This document shows, piece by piece, positions 1 through 5,466 of a stretch of DNA of 5,811 nucleotides. Position numbers and translations under genes: made by a program. This stretch comes from Nitrospirota bacterium (GTDB lineage: Bacteria > Nitrospirota > Thermodesulfovibrionia > Thermodesulfovibrionales > UBA6898), in contig JAJYLU010000143.1 of the NCBI GenBank assembly GCA_021787505.1, forward strand, positions 1 through 5,811, written 5' to 3'. Every line of letters starts with the position of its first letter. Position 1 is the first letter of the stretch. A model generated the notes under the pieces. The model saw only the letters and a program-made list of their open reading frames with translations, searched no databases and was not told the origin of the DNA.

Positions 1-1553
1 TCCGATCTGGCCTGGAGCCGGTCGTGATGCATGTCCTTGCGGGTCGAGATAAACCGGTGGTACATCGAGTCCCGCGAGAGGGAATAAAAAAAATCCTTCA
101 ATATGTGCTCATCGGTAATCTTTATAGGCCTCAGGAATATCTTCACCCCGCTTTTCGTAGTCCGGTATGTCTCGAGGGTCTCGGGGTACTCACCCTTTTC
201 CCCCGGTATGAACGCCTGGTCCTCATAAATCAGGGAAAGCTTCTTAGCCTCTTCGATGAGCCACACCCTGAATTCAGGATGTGCAATGGAGATCAGGTCC
301 ATCGCCCTTTCCCTGATGTTCTTGCCGTGTAGGTAGGCGATGCCGAATTCCGTTACGACGTAGTGGAGGTCGCCTCTTGTCAAAGTGACGCCGGCCCCTT
401 CTTTGAGAAAAGGCACTATTCGGGATACCTTTCCATGTTCCGCCGTGGACTGCATCGCAAGGATCGTCTTTCCGCCCTGGGCAAGCATAGCCCCGCGCAT
501 GAAGTCGGCCTGTCCCCCAATCCCGCTGAAGAAATACTTCCCCAGCGACTCAGCGGTCGCCTGGCCGGTAAGGTCTATCTCGAGCGCACTGTTGATCGCG
601 GTGACGTTTCTGTTCCGGGAGATGGTCAGCGGATTGTTCGTATAACTGACAGGCCTGAACTCTATGCTCGGGTTGTCATGGATAAAGTCGTAGGTTTCTC
701 GCTTGCCCATGCAGAAGGCCGCCACGGTCTTGTCCCGGTTTAACAACTTCAGCGCATTGTCGACTACACCCCTCCGCATCAGATCGACGATCCCGTCGGT
801 CAGGAGCTCGGTATGCACCCCGAGATGCCTTTTGTCTCTCAGGTGCGCGAGTATGGCATTCGGAATACTTCCATAGCCGACCTGGATGGTGTCGCCATCC
901 TGCACGATCCTCGCAACGTATCTGCCGATCCTGCCCGCGATCTCGTCGGGGACCGACGTCGTGAATTCGAGAAGGGGCTCCTCGTGCGGCACGACAAAGT
1001 CCACATCCCTGATATGAATGAAGGTGTCGCCGTGTACACGGGGCATATGGGAGTTAACCTGGGCGACGACGAGCGATGCGCTTTCCGCAGCCGCCTTCAC
1101 TATGTCTACGCTGATTCCGAGGCTTATATACCCGTGCGCGTCCGGAAGCGAGGTCTGGATGAGGGCAACATCGACGGGGATACGTCTCTTGGCGAACATC
1201 TCCGGCACTGCCGACAGGAAAACCGGCGTGTAGTCGGCGAATCCACGGTTAACAGCCTCTCGCGTATTTTCCCCGATAAAGAAGGCGTTATACCTAAAGT
1301 TATCCTTGAACTTATCGTCGGAATAAGCTGAAACACCGAGATTCCATACCTGAAGTACCTCGGCATCGAAAAATGCCTTAGGGTGGGAGCGGACATACTC
1401 TATAAGGCCGCGAACAAGACACTGCGGCTCCCCGCAACCGGTGCCGACGAATATCCTGTCTCCCGGATGTATGTTGCCGAATATCCTTTCTTCCGGCAGA
1501 AACTTCTCCGGGTAAGCCCTCATCAATGCGCCGAGTACTTCAGCTATCTCCAT
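1..1553 (-). CDS. Acetyl-CoA hydrolase/CoA-transferase with C-terminal GNAT domain (3' end cut by window)
   Basis: The reverse-strand frame is open from an ATG at 1553 to the left edge: 517 codons without a stop. The first ~455 residues read as the acetyl-CoA hydrolase / CoA-transferase family (4-hydroxybutyrate or succinyl-CoA:acetate CoA-transferase type), which moves CoA between acyl groups and acetate in the cytoplasm. Visible family motifs are QVNSHMPRVHGDTFIH, GYGSIPNAIL (about 226-235), GVHTELLTDGIVDL with Glu249 as the likely catalytic glutamate that forms the glutamyl-CoA intermediate, and FSGIGGQADFMRG (about 342-353). From about residue 470 a new domain begins (VKIFLRPIKITDE...LSRDSMYHRFIS), matching the beta1-alpha1 start of GNAT acetyltransferases; the acetyl-CoA-binding part lies outside the window. 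No Shine-Dalgarno precedes the ATG, and an extended -10 abuts it. The gene follows the peptidase by 45 bp. Substrate is not determinable; succinate, butyrate or propionate CoA-transferase or simple hydrolase are all possible. Confidence 0.9.
   Translation of the reverse strand, partial: MEIAEVLGALMRAYPEKFLPEERIFGNIHPGDRIFVGTGCGEPQCLVRGLIEYVRSHPKAFFDAEVLQVWNLGVSAYSDDKFKDNFRYNAFFIGENTREAVNRGFADYTPVFLSAVPEMFAKRRIPVDVALIQTSLPDAHGYISLGISVDIVKAAAESASLVVAQVNSHMPRVHGDTFIHIRDVDFVVPHEEPLLEFTTSVPDEIAGRIGRYVARIVQDGDTIQVGYGSIPNAILAHLRDKRHLGVHTELLTDGIVDLMRRGVVDNALKLLNRDKTVAAFCMGKRETYDFIHDNPSIEFRPVSYTNNPLTISRNRNVTAINSALEIDLTGQATAESLGKYFFSGIGGQADFMRGAMLAQGGKTILAMQSTAEHGKVSRIVPFLKEGAGVTLTRGDLHYVVTEFGIAYLHGKNIRERAMDLISIAHPEFRVWLIEEAKKLSLIYEDQAFIPGEKGEYPETLETYRTTKSGVKIFLRPIKITDEHILKDFFYSLSRDSMYHRFISTRKDMHHDRLQARS
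1448..1496. repeat. Imperfect 19-bp direct repeat, 30-bp period, inside the CoA-transferase gene
   Basis: CGAATATCCTGTCTCCCGG at 1448-1466 and CGAATATCCTTTCTTCCGG at 1478-1496 match at 17 of 19 bases. The offset is 30 bp, a multiple of three, so both copies are read in the same frame and encode the parallel pieces EERIFGN and GDRIFVG near residues 20-36. It may be a small in-frame duplication or coincidence from shared codons. Confidence 0.55.
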
Positions 1554-1559
1554 AAAAAA

Positions 1560-1589
1560 AGTATAGCAAAAAAAGAAGCGCAGAACGAA
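1560..1589 (-). promoter_or_regulatory. Candidate extended -10 promoter abutting the CoA-transferase start
   Basis: On the reverse strand TGCTATACT (1568-1560) gives an extended -10 with TATACT at 1565-1560, five of six bases matching TATAAT. The -35 region is weak: TTCGTT at 1589-1584, 18 bp upstream. The expected transcription start is about 7 nt downstream, at or next to the A of the ATG at 1553, separated from the hexamer only by T7. If used, the mRNA would be leaderless. The whole 45-bp gap between the two genes is consumed by this element. Prediction from sequence only. Confidence 0.4.
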
Positions 1590-1598
1590 GCAGGCCGC

Positions 1599-3413
1599 TT
1601 ACCGTATCTTTCCCAGCCGCCGCGCGAGTGACTCCGTCTCCCGGAGCAGATGATCAACCTCGGCAAGTCCCCTCTCCCAAAAGACAGCATCTCCGATGTC
1701 GATACCGAGCTTCAGAAAGATGTTCCGGGGCGAGTCCGAAAGACCCGCCGAAAGGAAATCCTTCACCTTAACGATAAAGCCGGGGTCGGCCTTTACCGAA
1801 TTCTGCAGCGATTTTGATATGAGGAGGCCTCCGGCATAGGAATAGACGTAGAAGAAATACCGTATGTGGTTCCAGTAGACCCACCAGTTCTCAGACCCCT
1901 TCGACTGTTCGATCGCGTCGCCCATGTAAGCCGCCATATGCCGGCCGAACATCCTCCCGATTTCGTCCTTCGAAAGATATCCCTTCTTTCTGAATTCCGC
2001 ATGGAGTTCGCTCTCGAACAGATAGCAGGCGATCTGTCTGAATATCGTCGATACATCGTCATCGAGTTTCTTCACCATGATCGCCAGTCTCGATTCATCG
2101 TCCGCCTTGCCGATGATCTCCTGCAGCACGAAGTCCTCCATGAACGTGCTGGCCACCTCGGCCGTGGACGTGGGCGTTCCGAAGTTGAGCGCGTTCTGCC
2201 TTTTTCGTATCAACTCGTTGTTGATGCCGTGGCCGAGTTCGTGGGCCAGCGTCAGCACGTCGCTCAGCTCATCCGTATGGTTAAGAAGGATATAGGTCGG
2301 CTGCGACATAAGATGGTGGGCACAGAACGCCCCACCCGCCTTCCCCTTTCGGGGATAGACATCTATCTGCCCGTTTGCGAGAAATCCTTCGAAGATCGCG
2401 GAAAAATCTGCGTCCAGATTCCGCAACACTCTGCGTATCAGATCGCCTGACGCGGCAAAGGAATACTTCGCACCGATCTTTCCATAGGGCACATTCCTCT
2501 CATGGTACCGCAGCCTTCTCACTCCCATCAGCCGCGCCTTGAGCCGGTAAAAACGCGCCGGGATATCAAATTTGCCGGACACGGTCTCCACGAGGGCATC
2601 GACCACTTTACTTTCGACATCGTCCTCAATATGCCGCGACAGATCGGGTCGGGAGACCTTGCGGAGCTCGTCGTCCGTCCTCTTATTGGCGAGGACCGAG
2701 TTGATTTCCGCCTCAGCGACATCGGTGTATCCGGCCAGGATGGCGTTGAATGTCCTCGCGGCCGAATCTCTCACCTTCTTCTCCCTGCTGCTCAGGAGGC
2801 TCAGCATTTCAGGCAACGTTCTCATCCCGGTGCCGCCTCCTTCGATCAGGACCCTCCTGTGCTCCCTGGAGAGAAAGCCGAAGGTCATCTTTATCCAGTT
2901 CGAATACGAGGTCGAAGACTTGAGGTTGAGGATCCTCTCCTCAGGTTCACTCAGCAGATATTTCGCCTCGGCAAAAATCCGTTCGAGGAAATGCCTGAAC
3001 GGCGCGAGCCCGCGGTTGGCCAGAAACTCGCTCTGACGCCGACGCGGGATCTTTCCTATCCTCAGCTGAAAGAACTGCATATCGTTTTCTATCCGTCTGC
3101 TGAACTCCTCGATCTTGTTGAACCTTGCCTTCAGTTCCGGGTTGTTCTGGTCCTGCTCGGTCCTCAGCCAGAAATAATATCCCGCGTCTCCGTCGAAGCC
3201 GCAGGTCCTCCTCCACCGCTCATATTCGTCAAGCGCTTCCCTCAGCACGCGCGGCTCGAAAAGGTAGTCCTTCCGTCCTTTCCATTTGCGGATAAAGTGA
3301 TAACTTTCGGTCTCGACGCGCTGCATCTCTCTTTCGATACGCGGGTCCCCGTCACCGCTGAAAAGCAGCGAAAGGTCCCACTCGTTCCTGCCGGTTTTAT
3401 CTTTTTTCGCCAT
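1599..3413 (-). CDS. pepF: M3-family zinc metallopeptidase, oligoendopeptidase F-like
   Basis: This 604-residue protein has the size and layout of the M3B / PepF oligoendopeptidases, cytoplasmic zinc enzymes that cut short peptides and contribute to peptide turnover. An N-terminal helical region (roughly 1-190; NEWDLSLLF near the start is the usual WDLxxLF opening) is followed by the catalytic domain. The zinc site HELGH is at residues 391-395 with Glu392 as catalytic base; the likely third ligand is Glu419 in TAEVASTFMED. A conserved aromatic stretch, HIRYFFYVYSYAGG (from His516), matches the substrate-binding segment of the family. I chose the ATG at 3413 because it is preceded by purine-rich AAGGAAGGAAG and gives a normal N-terminus; an ATG at 3449 would add 12 residues and enlarge the overlap. 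The start lies 17 bp inside the methyltransferase gene, suggesting translational coupling. No signal peptide is seen. Family assignment is firm; physiological substrates are unknown. Confidence 0.93.
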   Translation of the reverse strand: MAKKDKTGRNEWDLSLLFSGDGDPRIEREMQRVETESYHFIRKWKGRKDYLFEPRVLREALDEYERWRRTCGFDGDAGYYFWLRTEQDQNNPELKARFNKIEEFSRRIENDMQFFQLRIGKIPRRRQSEFLANRGLAPFRHFLERIFAEAKYLLSEPEERILNLKSSTSYSNWIKMTFGFLSREHRRVLIEGGGTGMRTLPEMLSLLSSREKKVRDSAARTFNAILAGYTDVAEAEINSVLANKRTDDELRKVSRPDLSRHIEDDVESKVVDALVETVSGKFDIPARFYRLKARLMGVRRLRYHERNVPYGKIGAKYSFAASGDLIRRVLRNLDADFSAIFEGFLANGQIDVYPRKGKAGGAFCAHHLMSQPTYILLNHTDELSDVLTLAHELGHGINNELIRKRQNALNFGTPTSTAEVASTFMEDFVLQEIIGKADDESRLAIMVKKLDDDVSTIFRQIACYLFESELHAEFRKKGYLSKDEIGRMFGRHMAAYMGDAIEQSKGSENWWVYWNHIRYFFYVYSYAGGLLISKSLQNSVKADPGFIVKVKDFLSAGLSDSPRNIFLKLGIDIGDAVFWERGLAEVDHLLRETESLARRLGKIR

Positions 3414-4581
3414 TGTACTCGCTTCTTCCTTCCTTTCTAGAACCTTCATAGAGGTCGTACTGAAGCAGTCTGCACTCTATCGGGCCGTTAAAAAAAACCG
3501 TTCTTTTTTGTGCACGGAGTCCCACCGCCTTGGCAAGCTGGCTGTTGCCGGTGAAGATATACCCGGTATACCCTTTGCATTTTCTTTTGAAATAATCGCC
3601 TATGCCCTTATACAGGGCATGAAGGTCCTTCGCCGTCCCCATTCTTTCACCGTATTCAGGGTTCACGATAACCACCCCGCCTCCTTCCGGCACCGTGGTA
3701 TCCGAATAATCGCAAACCTCAAATTCTATCAGGCCCGCCACGCCCGCGGCAGCGGCGTTCTTCATTGCCGCCGCAACCGCCCGGCGGTCCGAGTCGCTCG
3801 CGATAATTCTTCCAGGCACCCTTTCCCGCCGCTCCGCAGCAGCATCGTCCCGCATTCTCTTCCATGCTGCCTCATCGAAACCTTTGAGGTGGCGAAAAGC
3901 GTAATTGCTTCTCAATGACCCCGCGGCACACCTTGTCGCGATAAGCGCTGCTTCGATCGCAAGGGTGCCGCTGCCGCACATCGGGTTGATGAAGTTCTTT
4001 CGGTCGTCCCATCCGGCGGCCTGGATCACCCCGGCGGCAAGCGTCTCCTGCATCGGCGCCATCCACGGCATCGTTCTGTACCCCCTCTTCGAAAGCGGAT
4101 CTCCCGACGTGTCCAGATAGACCGCACAGTAAAGGTTCTTCCAGTAAAGAAATATTACCGCGCCCCCCCGCCCCGGCCCCGAATCCGGCCTGCTGCCGTA
4201 TTTGCTCCGCATGCGATCTACTATCGCGTCTTTGCACTTGAGGTTAGGGTAGCGCGAATCTCTCACGCTATCGTTGTCTACGCTCGATTGCACCGTGATG
4301 CTGCCGCCGGCAGGGATATATTCTTCCCAGCTCACCCCGAGCATTTCGCGATAAAGGTCATCGGCATTTTCCGCTTCGAATTCCCGCAGTAGAAATAATA
4401 CCCGATGCCCCGTTCTTATCCGCAGGTTGAGCATCATAGTATCGGCCAGAGTCCCCTGCGTAGTGACTCCCGACGAAGTCTCCCCGACGACCGGCAGCCC
4501 AAGCGAGCGCACCTCCGCCGAAAGATAAGGCATAAGGCCTTTCGCACAGGTAATGACTATACTGCTCGTCTTCTTTATCAT
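3397..4581 (-). CDS. THUMP-domain class I SAM-dependent RNA methyltransferase (RlmL N-terminal half / YpsC type)
   Basis: This 394-residue protein resembles the COG0116 family, often labelled N6-adenine-specific DNA methylase but known from E. coli RlmL to include 23S rRNA guanine-N2 methyltransferases. Residues about 8-150 form the ferredoxin-like plus THUMP RNA-binding region (opening IVITCAKGLMPYLSAEV). The segment RGYRTMPWMAPMQETLAAGVI introduces the Rossmann-fold domain. The SAM-binding motif I is NPMCGSGTLAIEAAL (Asn199 to about 213), and motif IV is NPEYGER (307-313), where most relatives I recall have NPPYGER. No second (RlmK) domain is present. The ATG at 4581 gives the standard N-terminus MIKKTSSIVITCAKG; the frame extends upstream only to a TTG at 4617, which would place the start upstream of the TATAAT box. 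The 3' end overlaps the peptidase by 17 bp. The modified nucleotide cannot be named from sequence alone. Confidence 0.9.
   Translation of the reverse strand: MIKKTSSIVITCAKGLMPYLSAEVRSLGLPVVGETSSGVTTQGTLADTMMLNLRIRTGHRVLFLLREFEAENADDLYREMLGVSWEEYIPAGGSITVQSSVDNDSVRDSRYPNLKCKDAIVDRMRSKYGSRPDSGPGRGGAVIFLYWKNLYCAVYLDTSGDPLSKRGYRTMPWMAPMQETLAAGVIQAAGWDDRKNFINPMCGSGTLAIEAALIATRCAAGSLRSNYAFRHLKGFDEAAWKRMRDDAAAERRERVPGRIIASDSDRRAVAAAMKNAAAAGVAGLIEFEVCDYSDTTVPEGGGVVIVNPEYGERMGTAKDLHALYKGIGDYFKRKCKGYTGYIFTGNSQLAKAVGLRAQKRTVFFNGPIECRLLQYDLYEGSRKEGRSEYNGEKR
3425..3435 (-). promoter_or_regulatory. Purine-rich ribosome binding site for the peptidase
   Basis: On the reverse strand AAGGAAGGAAG (3435-3425) lies 11 nt before the ATG at 3413, a rather long spacing, with no comparable site before the alternative ATG at 3449. 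It supports the shorter start. It lies inside the 3' end of the methyltransferase reading frame. Confidence 0.5.
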
Positions 4582-4591
4582 ACTACCCGAT

Positions 4592-4597
4592 ATTATA
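4592..4597 (-). promoter_or_regulatory. Candidate -10 box for the methyltransferase-peptidase transcript
   Basis: The reverse strand reads TTTATAAT (4599-4592), a perfect TATAAT hexamer, ending 10 nt before the ATG at 4581. Transcription would begin about 4-6 nt before the start codon, leaving no room for a Shine-Dalgarno; none is evident (ATCGGGTAGT only). No good -35 is visible at 16-18 bp (AGGTTG at 17 bp is poor). Confidence 0.45.
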
Positions 4598-4651
4598 AAC
4601 GAAAGGAGATCCCCCAACCTAAAATACGAGAAAATGTGCGTGTAATTGCTT

Positions 4652-4657
4652 TATAAT
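4652..4657 (+). promoter_or_regulatory. Candidate -10 box for the exported OB-like protein gene
   Basis: TATAAT at 4652-4657 is a perfect -10 hexamer 64 nt upstream of the ATG at 4722. A start near 4664 would give a leader of about 58 nt containing the inverted repeat and the AAGGAG. No convincing -35 lies 16-18 bp upstream (AGAAAA at 17 bp), so an activator or another sigma factor could be needed, or the box may be coincidental. Confidence 0.4.
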
Positions 4658-4669
4658 AAATCTAACCTC

Positions 4670-4689
4670 GCATGGTACTTGTGCCGTGC
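4670..4689. repeat. Imperfect inverted repeat in the leader of the exported protein gene
   Basis: GCATGGTAC (4670-4678) and GTGCCGTGC (4681-4689) flank TT. The arms match at 7 of 9 positions as DNA, and the two mismatches become U-G wobbles in RNA, so the transcript could fold into an eight-pair stem with a CUUG tetraloop. It sits between the predicted -10 and the Shine-Dalgarno, so it could be an operator or an mRNA hairpin. Confidence 0.45.
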
Positions 4690-4710
4690 AAAACTTAAAA
4701 TACCACGATA

Positions 4711-4716
4711 AAGGAG
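4711..4716 (+). promoter_or_regulatory. Ribosome binding site deciding the start of the exported protein
   Basis: AAGGAG lies 5 nt before the ATG at 4722. It selects this start over an in-frame GTG at 4686, which would add 12 residues ahead of a typical signal peptide. Confidence 0.85.
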
Positions 4717-4721
4717 TCTCC

Positions 4722-5417
4722 ATGAAAAGACTGAACGCAGTAATTTGTGTTGTTGCTTTGTGTGCGTTTTTGCTGACCGGCGCTGTTTCCGCCACTGCCT
4801 CCGGTGAACTCTCGGGTAAGGTTATCGAAACCATGAGCAGCGGAGGTTATACTTACGCGCTGATCGACAACGGCAGCGCAAAGACGTGGGTTGCCGTCCC
4901 CCAGACCAAAATAGTAAAAGGCCAAGAGATTACGTTCAAGCCCGGCGTGGAAATGCAGAACTTCGAGAGCAAAACACTGAAGAGAAAGTTCGACAAGATT
5001 GTATTTTCCGAAGGCGTGGCAGACGGTAAGGCAGGACAGCCCGCCGCGGGTGCAGCGGCGAGCAAAGGGACGATAGTCGTTCCCGCCGAGAAGGTGAAGG
5101 TCGAGAAGGCGGCCGGGCCCAACGCTTATACCGTTGCCGGGGTCTTCAGCAATGCGAAGAAGCTCAACAAAAGGGTCGTCAGCGTAAAGGGGAAGGTGGT
5201 GAAGGTCTCTTCAGGTATCATGGGGATGAACTGGCTCCATATCCAGGACGGTACCGGCGATCAGAAGAAAGGGACCCACGACCTCGTCATCACCACGAAA
5301 GAAACTGCATCGGTCGGGGACGTTGTGACCGCCTCCGGTAAGATCGCCATGAACAAGGATTTTGGAAGCAACTACAAGTACAAGGTGATTATGGAGAACG
5401 CCTCCCTCAAAAAATGA
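4722..5417 (+). CDS. Exported protein with two OB-fold-like halves (NrfJ-related / 'DNA-binding protein' type)
   Basis: This 231-residue protein begins with a signal peptide (MKRLNAV, then a hydrophobic run to about residue 22, probable cleavage near AVSA or SATA). The cysteines at 9 and 14 do not form a lipobox, so it is likely soluble in the periplasm. Residues about 28-98 hold GKVIETMSSGGYTYALIDNG, a Trp56 strand, VAVPQTKIVKGQEITF and FESKTLKRKFDKIVF, a pattern I associate with small periplasmic proteins named NrfJ-related. A low-complexity Ala/Lys linker (about 102-133) leads to a second domain (about 136-231) with VSVKGKVVKVSSGIMGMNWLHIQDGTG, GDVVTASGKI and KDFGSNYKYKVIMENA, an OB-fold-like pattern often annotated as nucleic-acid binding. 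Because it is exported, a nucleic-acid role is doubtful; binding of a periplasmic protein, haem protein or metal complex is equally possible. Function unknown; the family pattern is clear. It stands alone as a transcription unit. Confidence 0.88.
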   Translation: MKRLNAVICVVALCAFLLTGAVSATASGELSGKVIETMSSGGYTYALIDNGSAKTWVAVPQTKIVKGQEITFKPGVEMQNFESKTLKRKFDKIVFSEGVADGKAGQPAAGAAASKGTIVVPAEKVKVEKAAGPNAYTVAGVFSNAKKLNKRVVSVKGKVVKVSSGIMGMNWLHIQDGTGDQKKGTHDLVITTKETASVGDVVTASGKIAMNKDFGSNYKYKVIMENASLKK

Positions 5418-5426
5418 AGCCGTGCG

Positions 5427-5461
5427 AGGAGAAAGGCCGGCAACATACCGGCCTTTCTCCT
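5427..5461. terminator. Bidirectional terminator-like hairpin between convergent genes
   Basis: AGGAGAAAGGCCGG (5427-5440) pairs perfectly over 14 bp with CCGGCCTTTCTCCT (5448-5461) around a 7-nt loop, CAACATA. It occupies the gap between the stop at 5415-5417 and the stop of the leftward FKBP gene at 5467-5469, so it can serve both. The forward strand has no T tract after the stem; on the reverse strand a T6 (5414-5409) occurs 12 nt beyond it. Stem strength argues for termination or 3' end protection; the missing adjacent T run makes canonical intrinsic termination less certain. Confidence 0.75.
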
Positions 5462-5466
5462 GTGCG

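Larger units (their letters stand above)
4582..4721. other. Divergent intergenic region
   Basis: This 140-bp AT-richer gap separates the leftward methyltransferase from the rightward exported protein. It carries two outward-facing copies of the octamer TTTATAAT (4599-4592 on the reverse strand and 4650-4657 on the forward strand), a 20-bp imperfect inverted repeat at 4670-4689 and the AAGGAG site of the rightward gene. I see no small ORF with a believable start inside it. Confidence 0.7.

Noticed and set aside
363..1331. Forward-strand open frames (363-743 and 813-1331) opposite the CoA-transferase gene
   Set aside because: The reverse strand reads continuously through this region as a conserved CoA-transferase; the forward products look like shadows.
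1554..1598. Intrinsic terminator between the peptidase and CoA-transferase genes
   Set aside because: Two T7 runs are present on the reverse strand, but I could not find a convincing GC stem before either of them.
1866..2450. Forward-strand open frame of 194 codons opposite the peptidase catalytic domain
   Set aside because: It mirrors the HELGH-containing region and has no motif or ribosome binding site of its own.
2502..3440. Long forward-strand open frame (312 codons) opposite the peptidase gene
   Set aside because: The reverse strand here encodes a clear M3 peptidase with intact motifs; the forward translation is rich in Pro, Arg and His with no recognisable domain. It is an antisense shadow common in GC-rich genes.
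4582..4617. TTG start at 4617 for the methyltransferase
   Set aside because: It would place the start upstream of the TATAAT box and add residues not typical of the family; the ATG at 4581 gives the normal N-terminus.
4405..4656. Small forward ORF reaching into the divergent region
   Set aside because: It lies mostly antisense to the methyltransferase N-terminus, has no ribosome binding site at its start and no recognisable composition of a real protein.
4686..4721. GTG start at 4686 for the exported protein
   Set aside because: It would put hydrophilic residues before a typical signal peptide and overlap the leader inverted repeat; the ATG at 4722 has an ideal AAGGAG.
4749..4766. Lipoprotein lipobox at Cys14 (VVALC) of the exported protein
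   Set aside because: The residue before the cysteine is Leu, not Gly, Ala or Ser, and the hydrophobic segment continues well past it; a signal peptidase I site near residues 24-26 fits better.
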